From contig NC_081409.1 of NCBI RefSeq assembly GCF_030272615.1, forward strand, positions 527,183,475-527,247,474: 64,000 bases of DNA, given 5' to 3'. The stretch comes from Cryptomeria japonica (lineage: Eukaryota; Streptophyta; Pinopsida; Cupressales; Cupressaceae). Numbering within the stretch: the stretch's first letter is position 1; every line of letters begins with the position of its first letter. Below, one piece after another: positions 34,995 to 44,308 of the stretch. The notes under the pieces are model-generated. The model was not told the origin of the DNA and searched no databases. It saw nothing but the letters and a program-made list of their open reading frames with translations. Both the position numbers and the translations under genes were made by a program.

Positions 34995-36977
34995 CTATGA
35001 TGAACTCCCTCCCTCGGAGCCGCCTGGCCTCGACGGAGTCTGAGCTCTAGATGGTCCCGCTCCAGGATCCCCCTGCCTGTCTGGTGGTGGTGGAGGACCC
35101 ATGACCCCACCGCTGGATGCCTGCCTCCTGCGACTCCCTCCCGTAGCCGTCACTGTGCGCGACGATCTATGGAAGCTCCTCGCCTGCTGATCCACTGGCA
35201 CGGCACCATAGTATAGATCCCTCCAGTAGGCGATCTCCTCCCTGGCTCGCAGCACATATGCGTAGCCTGCCCCTGTATCCTCTGTTGCCCGCCTCCCTGC
35301 CCTCAGAGCTGTCTCAGCCTCAGTATATCTCTGGATGGCCTGGTCCCTCTCCCGCTCTGTGTCCCTGAGCCTGATCCTGAGGTGATCCCTCTCCCGCACC
35401 AAATCCTCAATCTCATCTGCCTGGCCCTGGTAGATCTCTCGCAGCTCCAACAGCTCATCCTCCTCAGGATCTCTGCCCTCAGCCTCTGCCTGTGGCTCCT
35501 CCTCTACAGGTGCCTGTCCCTGTGCCTCTGCCTGCACCTGTCTAGGTGCCTGAATAGGTACCTGTCCCTGTGCCTGTCCCTGTCCCTGCATCTGTCTAGG
35601 TCCCTGTGCTCTAGGACCCTGTGCTGCTGGTACATGTAGGGGCAATCCACCTCGACCTCTCACCACCTGAGCTGCTCTCTCCTGTCCTCCCTCCCTCTGA
35701 GGTGCTACTCGCCTCTCCCCCACCACTCCCCTCCGCCTCCGTCGACCCCTGCCTCCATCTCCTCCACCATCATCATCATCATCCCCTCCCACCTCTCCCT
35801 CCAGCAGCTCTCCTGGATCTGTCAATCTCGGAAAGGGATGCTCTGCCCAATACGCAGAGTACTCTGCGTCCATCCCTGCATCCTCTACCTCCGGCCACAT
35901 GTCCCATGGTAATGGCATCATCTCCGCTAGCTGTGTCATGGCCTGATCATATGATAGAAGCGGCCCGAACTGTACCTGATCTCTGACTGTACGGGCATAC
36001 ATGCCCGAGCCTCGTGGCATCCGCTAAATACGGCCAAACTGCCTGCATACCCTGTCAACAAGCTGCCTCTCTAGAATATAGGGCGTCCGCCCAATCAGAT
36101 ACCTGCTCCTGAATGCATAGGGTAGCTCCAATGCGTTGTCATCCCACTCCTCGCACCCCAGGTACGGCCTCCAGATCACCATGTCAATGTCATCTATGAC
36201 GCGCCTCCAATGCTCCAGTCGACCAATCCGAGGCTGTGATGTAATCATATCATACAAATGCACGAAACTCTGTCCATGCCCTCTGCCCCTGAAGTGGATC
36301 GGCCGTGTGATGGGAAGGTGCTCATATGCCCACACCTGAAGGAGAGTCACTCCGCAGACCAAGCCCACTGATCCGTGATACACAAACTGATGCAGTTCAT
36401 AGTACAAATGTGCCAAGACACATGGCCCCCATGCATATCTGGTGTGCTCTATCATCAGCGTCTCCAATGCCCCTCCCCAGCCAACTGCCAATCCCTGTGT
36501 GGCTCTGTCTGGACACAAGTAACCACTGATGGCTCCCCCAATAACCGCTGGCAAAGCTAAACCTGTGGCGGTCATGGTATCCCAGGCTACGTGACCTACT
36601 CGCATCTCCAACCCGGGATCCTGGAATACCCGTCTCAGTGCCTCCCTGTCACCATCTCGATCGTATGGAATCAACTCTCCATCGATCAGAATATGCAAAA
36701 TCCTGTAAACATCCTCCAGTGTCACTGTCATCTCACCCATCGGCAGGTGAAACATGCACGTCTCAGAGTGCCATCTCTCAGCCAACGCAGTCAGCAAACC
36801 CATGTTTGCCTGAAATTCAGGCACAAATAGCACATGTGTAAGACCCATCTCCTCAATGGAAATCCTATCCTAGATCGACAACTCTGGTCGCAACCTCTGA
36901 GTCGATGGGAATCTCTCCCGTGACTCCAACATCGGCAAGTACTCCTGCAGTCACACAATCAATCTTGTCAGTTATCG

Positions 36978-37218
36978 TGGCATTCACTGTTTATCACAAA
37001 ATGCTACTAGCTATCTAAATGCATTTGGTTATCTATCCTAGTGACACTCACTGTTCATCACAAAGTGTTGCTATCTATCCTAGTAGTGCTCCCTGTTCAT
37101 CACAAAGTACTACGTGTGTGACATTCCCTGTTCATCACAAAGTGTCACTCACATTCGCACTCCCTGTTCATCACAAAGTGCTACCTATCTTGATGCTCCC
37201 TGTTCATCACAAAGTGCC
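36978..37218 (-). repeat. Intronic hairpin array with constant loop and covarying stems
   Basis: Six units carry the plus-strand loop C(C/A)CTGTT(C/T)ATCACAA (15 nt). Loops start at 36985, 37049, 37091, 37126, 37162 and 37198. Flanking stems differ: TGGCATT/AATGCTA (7 bp), TAGTGACACT/AGTGTTGCTA (10 bp), GTAGTGCT/AGTACTAC (8 bp), GTGACATT/AGTGTCAC (8 bp), GCACT/AGTGC (5 bp) and a weak last one. A few pairs are G-T. Confidence 0.75.
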
Positions 37219-37373
37219 TTGATCTATCCTAGTCTTCCTAGAGGACCTGCTTGAGTGTATCCTCTCAGCAGCTTATCCAATCGACAACGTATGTTCATCA
37301 CAGAACTGCCGATTTGACCTAGAAGACTAAAACCATGCATTTTGACACACAAACGCACTTTTAACTCCTAAAC

Positions 37374-37640
37374 ATGCTTATAGACTGCACAAACGCGCTT
37401 CTGCAACACAGACGCGTTTTCTGAACACAAACGTGCCTATACCATGCACAAACACGACCAGGGAACACAGACGTCCCTGCATGACATAAACGCCCCTATA
37501 GGGCACAGACGCTTCTACATTTCACAAACGCGTCCACATTCAGCACAAACGCGGTTCCAGGCATAGACGCGCCTGGACTCGACACAGACGCGCCTGTCCG
37601 ACACAGACGCGCCTGGCACTAACACAGACGCGGTTGCGCG
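37374..37640 (-). repeat. GCGTCTGTG motif array 3 (intron of antisense gene)
   Basis: About a dozen copies of CACA(G/A)ACGCG on the plus strand, i.e. CGCGT(C/T)TGTG in the direction of the antisense gene. It lies 5' in the intron. The motif is the same as in the sense leader arrays but inverted relative to them. Confidence 0.8.
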
Positions 37641-37907
37641 TTTTTGCATATTTCAACTACCCTATTCCTAGCGCATTTATTGCTACTTAGCATGCATTAA
37701 TGACAAAACTTGAAATGCGTGAAAGTACGAGGAGGTTTTCGGGTACTTACCGGCTCTCCTGCATTGGCTGGTCGCTGGAATCGGCGAACACGGTCGAATC
37801 TATGAATGAAAGCCATCGCTGCTGACTGCTACTGCTCTTTTCTCGCTCTGCACTGTGATCTTCTAAGGGTGTGGATGACAATGAGGATGTCTTTTTCCCG
37901 TGGTCTA

Positions 37908-37914
37908 TCTTATA
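37908..37914 (-). promoter_or_regulatory. TATA-like box of the antisense PMD gene
   Basis: The minus strand reads GGCTATAAGATAG 92 nt before the ATG at 37816, a plausible distance for a plant promoter with a 60-nt 5' UTR. The upstream part to 38161 has no gene. There is no direct evidence of transcription. Confidence 0.4.
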
Positions 37915-38014
37915 GCCTACTCCTAGCCCTGGCCTTCATTTCCCGAGTCAGTCTTTTTCATCCCGTGACTTTGTCACTTTATCCGATCAATCCATTCTAG
38001 CCTTTCTTTCTTAT

Positions 38015-38061
38015 CGAGAGATTGTCTGCAATCTTTTCAGACATTTTCATCCAATCTCTCG
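38015..38061. repeat. Nested inverted repeat before the Tat-II 3' LTR
   Basis: CGAGAGATTG (38015-38024) is the perfect inverse of CAATCTCTCG (38052-38061). Inside it, GTCTG (38024-38028) can pair with CAGAC (38038-38042). It lies between the antisense TATA-like box and the polypurine tract. Confidence 0.65.
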
Positions 38062-38146
38062 AGGGGGCATACCATTTCCATTCTAGGGCAACTCTGTATC
38101 AGTTCATCTTATCTTCTTTGAAACAACGCGACAAGCCGCATTGTCT

Positions 38147-38161
38147 CAAAGAGGGGCAAAA
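38147..38161 (+). promoter_or_regulatory. Tat-II polypurine tract
   Basis: CAAAGAGGGGCAAAA directly precedes the 3' LTR. Tat-I (45593-45608) and the tract before the Tat-III LTR (56241-56254) have similar AGAGGG/AGAGGC..AAAA tracts. Confidence 0.8.
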
Positions 38162-38945
38162 TGTAGACACCTAAAATTGTCCAGTCTAATTAAATAAATA
38201 TTTTATTTATTTAATTATCTAAGCCTAATTCTTCTATTAATTAAATAAATCTTTATTTATTTAATTAATTCATTTATCCTCTTCTAGCCTTATTTCTCAT
38301 TTAAATAAATACAGTTATTTATTTAAATTATCCTTTTCCTAAATTAAATAAATACTTTTATTTATTTAATTGTCTTATTCTTCTATTAATTAAATAAATC
38401 TTTATTTATTTAATTAATTCATTATCTTTTTCTACACATGACACATGTCATTCATCTCTTAATTCATACACTACCTACCTCTTTCATTATTTTGGTATTT
38501 CTTATACCTACCCTCTAATCCTAGCCGACCTCCTTTTTACACCTCTCAATCTTATCCCTCCATTTCATATTGTGTCTTCTATTTAAGAAGATGCTTTCTT
38601 CATTGTCAAACCCTAATGACACATCCTAATGACTGATTTTGGAGTACTTGGCTACACTACGATCCTACTTGCAACCACATTCCGTTCTTTGTTGAGCTCT
38701 TGTGCATATAAAAATCTGAGAGCAAATATATCAAGCAAGATCAATGGAGATAGGAAGAATGGAGATCAAAACCCTATTGGACATGTGATGGTATAATCTT
38801 TGTGATTTCATTTGATTTGCATTGTCTTAGGTAATCTTCATATGTTATGGTGGATCTTTGTTGATTGTTAGGCTAGGGTTTTGTGGTTGAGTTCATTTAG
38901 CCTTTCAATATTGTTGTTTATTGTTATCCATTTTCACCATATACA
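38162..38945 (+). repeat. Tat-II 3' LTR (784 bp)
   Basis: Same length and, as far as read, same sequence as 22743-23526. It is followed by the target duplication CCAAC. Confidence 0.92.
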
Positions 38946-38956
38946 CCAACAATTCA

Positions 38957-39900
38957 ATTTTAGCAAGCATTTGACAAAATAAAAAAAACATTTGGCTCAT
39001 TCTCTAGTATTAATGCTACTAATTCCAGGATGACCATTCCTTTTGTATATCTTAGTTACTCTGATTGTAGTGGGAGAAGTCCTTGCCCAACATGATGATT
39101 AGGGAAAAGAACGTGCCATTTACTACATTAGTCAAACCCCGATAAGGTATGAGCTCAATTACTCACCTATGGAAAAAGAATATCTAGTTGTTTTCTTTGG
39201 TTCACAAAAGCTTTGACATTACATGCTAAGTCATATTGTTAAGCTCATCTATGAGATTGATCCTTTGGAGTACTTGTTATCTAACACAACCCTTATTGGT
39301 CATATGGCTAAATGGGTTATGCTTCTTAGTGAATTTGATATTCAAATATGTAGACAAAAAGGCCATTGAAGGACAGGTAAGTGCAGATCAATTAGTAGAA
39401 ACACCCTTGACAGATACTCATCCTTTAATTGTAGAATTTATAGATGAGTATGTTTGCATAATCACAACATAGATTCCCTGTAAACTTCATTTTGATGGTT
39501 CACATACACATAATGGATCAGGGGCAGTGTTCTTATTTGTGACACCACAAGGGGATCTTGTTCCTAAATCTTTCAAGTTGTCTTTCCTGTGCACCAATAA
39601 TATTGTTGAGTATGAAGGTCTTATTGCTGATCTCAAAACAACTATACAATGAAATATTGCAAATATCCTTGCTTATGGGGATTCATAATTGGTTGTCAAA
39701 TAGGTGAATGATGAATAAAAAACTAAGGATGATAAGTTGTTACCATATAAAAGGATGGTTGATGACCTCAAGAAGAGATTTTAAAATATTACCTTTGATC
39801 AAATCCTCAGAGCACAAAATAAGATAACTAATGCAATGACCACTATTGGTTCATTGATTACAATGGAGTCAGATAGTCTAAAATATAAGTTTCTGGTCGA
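38957..39900 (+). pseudogene. Tat-I RNase H and second RNase H, degenerate
   Basis: The frame picks up from 11975 with QAFDKIKK. RNase H remnants are GKERAIYYISQT and YELNYSPMEKEYL (about 39110-39190). The second, archaeal-type domain has LHFDGSHTHNGSGAV (about 39490) and NNIVEYEGLIADL, then YGDS before a stop. Frames change near 39335 and several stops are present. It is collinear with Tat-II 30985-31900. Confidence 0.75.
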
Positions 39901-41249
39901 ATAGCTTCTCCAACTAGCTTTTGAGACATCGCATACAGATATGGTGTGCAACATTGCTAGTCCCCAATCACCCTAGTACCATGATATTTATGCCTACCTT
40001 AAAGATAACACTCTTCCACCTAACATATCCCGTAATGAACATTGTAACCTCATTCACTGATGTGTTAGATTTACAATTATAAGAGATAATCTATATCATC
40101 GGGGGTATCATGACATCCTCTCTAGATGTTTAGATTCAAATGAATCTAATCTTGCGATGAAAGAATCACACACCAAAACTTGTGGTGCTCATACAAGTGG
40201 ATATGTCCTTGCCAAATAGCTTTTGAGAGTGGGACATTATTGGCCCACGATGAAGCATGCTTGTTGTGATTTTGTTAAAAAATGATTACCCTATCAGCAA
40301 CATAGTGACTTAATCCATGTTCCATCATAAGATTTGCACCCTATTACAACATCATGGCCTTTTCTACATGGGGCCTTGATTTGGTTGGTAAAATTCATCC
40401 TTCTTCTTCAGATGAACATAAGTTTATCATTGCAACTAATGAGTATTTTACCAAGTGGGTTGAATCTATCCTCCTCACTCTTACTACTAGTGTCCAATTG
40501 TCCAAATTTATCCTATATCACATCCTTTGTCGCTATGGAGTTCCCTCTACCATCATTGGTGATAATGGAACCCCATTTAAAAAACAACAGATGTGTGATC
40601 TTTGTTCTAAATTTCATATCAAGCACCATTGTTCCACCTCAAATTATCCACAAGGTAATGTCCAGGCTGAAGTAACCAATAAAAACTTGTTATATATCCT
40701 CAAAAAGTTTGCCAATGAAATAGGTTGAAATTGGCATCTCCATTTAAATCTAGTTTGGGCATATCACACCAGTATCCAAACTCCCACTAGAGTCACTCCA
40801 TACTCCCTTATCTATGGTGCAGAATCATTCTTGCCAATTGAGGTCGAGTTACCATCCTTGTGCATATCCCTGAAGGAATTTGTTTCTGATGAAGATTATA
40901 GGGTGGCAAGGCTAGCTCAACTGGATCTTATTGATGAACAATGTAAAAAAGCATATGATCACTTACAAATATATCAAGCCAAACTTGAGAAAGAAAATCA
41001 AAAGAAAATTCATCCTTGTGAATTTGAATTTGATGATCTAGTGCTCAGAGAAAACCCACAGAATTAGCAGGACAGATAAAAGAAAGAAAACTTTGAGGTC
41101 AATTGGTTGGGCCCGTATGTAGTCATAGCAAAATATGGGTTAGGAGCCTATTAGTTATCCACTATAAAAGGGGAGCCTCTCAATGACCCCCTAAATATAT
41201 TTCATTTGAATAGATTCTGTGATGCTAAAAATGTGGTATATAAGAGGCA
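39901..41249 (+). pseudogene. Tat-I integrase and 3' coding end, degenerate
   Basis: The zinc-binding part is readable at about 40150-40310 (TCGAHTSG, then a stretch with lost Cys). The core has WGLDLVGKIHPSSSDEHKF (about 40365), IGDNGTPFKK (about 40555) in place of TDNG, and NVQAEVTNK (about 40665). The C-terminal part ends near 41220 (FHLNRFC). Stops cut it at several points. It is interrupted beyond its end by the reverse element at 41250. Alignment with Tat-II integrase is collinear throughout. Confidence 0.75.
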
Positions 41250-42277
41250 TGTACATATAATGAGACAATAAAATGTAATTGAAAAACTTAATTGAAAACC
41301 TAGATTACAAATGCAAACCATAAGCCTTCCTTGAAATGTCCCATTTTCCTCTATTCTTGAGGAGCTTTAAGGTGTTGGATTGATGGGCTCTCAGCGGAGC
41401 AATGACCTCCAAAGTGGTGACTCAAGAGTTGAGTAGCTATTTGATCATGATTGACTATGGAGATGATATAAAATGCATGATTTAAGAAACTAGATTAACA
41501 TGCTATGATAAATCCAAAAGCTAAATGCTAGATAATTGAAATGCAAATTGCCTATAGTAATCATGCCTAAATTGATATGAGATGGGATCCTTATTGCTCC
41601 AAAATGGGGGATATTTATAGGAATTCCAAGGCCAAAGCTGAGGTGGCAGGAATCAACGGTCCAGATCTGATCTGAAGATATCAAGGGCCAAGATTGAGGA
41701 AGTTGGAGAAGAGGTTGGAGGAAGGGACACTTGTCATCTATGTGGTGACAAGTGTCAAGAAGCCTTGCTCATGAGAGGGCAAGTGTCCAAGGGAGGAGAC
41801 AAGTGGCAAAAATGCCATGTGTCTTAAGAAGAGAATATCCACACCATGGGAGGTTAGGATAAGGAGGTTAGAATGTGCAAGATAGGATAGGGTTAGTTAG
41901 ACCCAAGATTAGATTGAATGGGTTAAGCTAGGGGATGGTTAGGTTAGGTGCTTAAAGTTAGGAGCCATTTGCTCATTTGAATTTAGAAATTCAAATAATG
42001 GGAAAACAGTAATTAATCTCAACAAACTTGAGTTTGTTAATCTTAATTAGGGATTAGAAGAATTGATTAATATGGGAAGATATTAATTAATTTAGAATTA
42101 ATTAATCAAAGGGGGATATGAGATGAACTATATAAATAAATCATTTAGATTTATTTACTAGTAGATGAATAGAGAAATTAATTAAATTGCTTGTGAATTC
42201 AATTAATTGGGAAGGGGAATTAATCAAATAACTGTGTATTTAATCAACTATCTTCAGACCATTTTTAGGTGTATACA
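41250..42277 (-). repeat. 3' LTR of the small non-autonomous element
   Basis: Plus strand TGTACATATAATGAGAC to ..TTTTTAGGTGTATACA. It aligns over its whole length with 43279-44308, with scattered differences. Confidence 0.75.
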
Positions 42278-43278
42278 TTTTGCCTCTGTTTGAAGCGATG
42301 TGTGATGACGTGTTGGTTCAAAGAAAACTCAATTGATGATGTTGTTGATATTGATTTCGATAGGATGTAGATTCGATCTTGATTTGATGCAGATTTGGTT
42401 TCGATATGATACTGATTTGATTTGGAGATGATAAATCTCGATATGATGCGGTTTTGATCTTGGAGATGATAAATCTCAATATGATGTCCCAGACTCTGAT
42501 TGATAGATTTTAATGTGAGGATGCCCCCTCGGGAGATGAATCGGATAATTTTTGAATGTTTTTAAATTTTTTGCGATTTCTTTATTTTTTTGAATTTTTA
42601 GAAATTTTTTCGATTTTTAGATTGTTAATGATTTTTTTTTATTTTTTAGAGATTTTTAGAGTCAATCCGATTCATTTCCCGATAAGAAATTTGAAAACGC
42701 TGCCCTGCCAGGCTGATTAGTTGATTAGATGATTAAAAATAAGTGGAATAGATGATTAAAAATAAGTGGAATAAAAATCCCACTTAAATGTCACATTAAG
42801 AGTTTTAAAACGTGAATTCCTTTTACCACTCCTCAATTGTGCACTGTAGTTGTTGGAGAAAATTTGCTCTGGAGGAAGGAAATGGTGATCTTGTACCACC
42901 AGCATAGGTTCGAGCGAGTTCGGTGATATGAGCATCCTTCGGCATACGGTCCACCGATATGTACTTCGAGAAAACCCATCTTTGTTAATTTTTGAAAACT
43001 TTAGCTGTTTTGCATAAAAAGTCATTTTTTAGTGTCTTTGCTAGATGGGTTGGGAAGAAAATTGTATTTTTGAGATGGGTTTTTCAATTTCTGAAATGGG
43101 TTTCTTCGGATTTTTAAAAAAATTTCACTTTAAATGTCAAAAAAATCATTTATACATGCATTTAAAAAAAAAAATACAATTTTTTTTTTTTTTGAAATAT
43201 TGCATTTTGGGCGAGAAGAGGGGTGGTGGTGGCGCCCGCGGTGCCTCCCATGGCACATGCGACGGCGCTGGTGGCGGT
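42278..43278 (-). other. Internal region of the small non-autonomous element
   Basis: It starts with the polypurine tract (42278-42295). Then come repeats of a GAT(T/A)TGATxxxGAT kind (42330-42480), a T-rich stretch (42545-42660) and a GC-rich patch (43205-43278). No conserved coding region; ORFs here are short and lie in low-complexity sequence. Confidence 0.55.
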
Positions 43279-44308
43279 CGTACACATATAATGAGACAAT
43301 AAAATGTAATTGAAAAGCTTAATTGAAAAACTAGATTAGAAATGCAAACCATAAGCCTTCCTTGAAATGTCCCATTTTCCTCTAATCTTGAGGACCTTGA
43401 AGGTGTTGGATTGATGGGCTCTCAGTGGAGAAATGACCTCCAAAGTGGAAACTCAAGAGTTGAGTAGCTATTTGATCATGATTGGCTATGGAGATGATAT
43501 AAAATGCATGATTTAAGAAACTAGATTAACATGCTATGATAAATCCAAAATCTAAATGCTAGATAATTGAAATGCAAATTGCCTATAATAATGATGCCTA
43601 AATTGATATGAGATGGGATCCTTATTGCTCCAAAATGGGGGATATTTATAGGAATTCCAAGGCCAAAGCTAAGGTGGTGGGAATCGACGGTCCAGATCTG
43701 ATCTGAAGATATCAAGGGCCAAGATTGAGGAAGTTGGAGAAGAGGTTGGAGGAAGGGACACTTGTCATCTCTATGGTGACAAGTGTTAAGGAGCCTTGCT
43801 CATGAGAGGGCAAGTGTCCAAGGGAGGAGACAAGTGGAAAAAATTCCATGTGTCTTAAGAAGAGAATATCCACACCATGGGAGGTTATGATAAGGAGGTT
43901 AGAATGTGCAAGATAGGATAGGGTTAGTTAGACCCAAGATTAGATTGAATGGGTTAAGTTAGGGGATGGTTAGGTTAGGTGGTTAAAGTTAGGAGCCATG
44001 TGCTCATTTGAATTTAGAAATTCAAATAATGGGAAAATGGCAATTAATCTCAACAAACTTGAGTTTGTTAATCTTAATTAGGGATTAGAAGAATTGATTA
44101 ATATTGGGAGACATTAATTAATTTAGAATTACTTAATCAAAGGGGGATATGAGATGAACTATATAAATAAATCATTTAGATTTATTTACTAGTAGATGAA
44201 TAGAGAAATTCATTAAATTGCTTTTGAATTCAATTAATTGGGAAGGGGAATTAATCAAATAACTGCGTATTTAATCAGCTATCTTCAGACCATTTTTAGG
44301 TGTATACA
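43279..44308 (-). repeat. 5' LTR of the small non-autonomous element
   Basis: Similar to 41250-42277. The inner end reads CGTACACATATAATG, so the expected TG (plus strand) has changed to CG. Confidence 0.7.

Larger units (their letters stand above)
34995..37816 (-). pseudogene. Antisense spliced plant-mobile-domain (PMD) gene in Tat-II
   Basis: Exon 1, 37816-37751, encodes 22 residues from MAFIHRFDRVRRFQ and ends at a strong donor (CCG|GTAAGTACC). The intron is 36945-37750 and ends TGACTGCAG. Exon 2, 36944-34995, continues in phase (EYLPMLESRERFPSTQRLRPEL). Joined length is 671 codons. The PMD core (exon 2 residues about 33-300) has PEFQANMGLLTALAERWHSE, FHLPMGEMTVTLEDVYRIL and WRPYLGCEEWDD. 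An acidic Asp/Gly run, a Gln/Pro-rich part and a coiled coil (about 35300-35480) follow. Two in-frame TAG codons (36870-36872 and 36024-36026) break it; CAG fits both. PMD proteins occur both as host genes involved in silencing and in transposons. Extra antisense ORFs are known in Tat elements; the visible intron and promoter are the unusual part. Confidence 0.82.
22743..38945 (+). mobile_element. Tat-II: 16.2-kb Ty3/Gypsy (Tat-type) element with an antisense PMD gene
   Basis: Two 784-bp LTRs (22743-23526 and 38162-38945) look identical on reading. The target duplication CCAAC lies at 22738-22742 and 38946-38950. Order: LTR, primer site, 2.2-kb leader, gag, protease, G-patch linker, RT, RNase H, archaeal-type RNase H, integrase, 1.7-kb spacer, antisense spliced gene, polypurine tract, LTR. 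It is inserted in the edge of Copia LTR-c, so it is younger than that array. Gag-pol has six in-frame TGA codons and no frameshift, so this copy probably needs helper proteins or was silenced after insertion. Confidence 0.92.
11976..38951 (-). mobile_element. Copia composite: three LTRs, two internal regions, split by Tat-II
   Basis: In plus coordinates: LTR-a (11976-13436), deleted internal region (13437-15097), LTR-b (15098-16512), near full-length internal region (16513-21284), and LTR-c (21285-22742 plus base 38951). Tat-II sits one base before the end of LTR-c. Bases outside the whole array are GTTCA (11971-11975) and ATTCA (38952-38956), a 5-bp target duplication with one change, so the array probably integrated as one unit. 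Domain order PR-IN-RT-RH is that of Copia; primer site and polypurine tract fit the minus orientation. Confidence 0.8.
41250..44308 (-). mobile_element. Small non-autonomous LTR element with Tat-like ends
   Basis: Two closely similar LTRs (41250-42277 and 43279-44308) flank 1 kb of non-coding DNA. On the minus strand each LTR starts TGTATACACCTAAAAATGG, close to the Tat LTR starts here (TGTAGACACCTAAAATTG). CTTCAAACAGAGGCAAAA next to the left LTR is a Tat-style polypurine tract, which sets the minus orientation. There is no clear primer site and no target duplication (AGGCA against GATTG). It resembles a large non-autonomous derivative moved by Tat proteins. Confidence 0.65.

Noticed and set aside
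35382-36841. Several plus-strand ORFs over the PMD region
   Set aside because: They are shadows of the minus-strand PMD exon, which has clear family motifs.
36978-37218. Looked like a CRISPR-like array (constant word, variable spacers)
   Set aside because: The window is a plant retrotransposon, spacing is irregular, and the variable bases form inverted repeats around the constant word.
43045-43302. 85-codon ORF ending in a Gly-rich stretch
   Set aside because: Made of a T-rich tract and a GC-rich patch between LTRs; not conserved.
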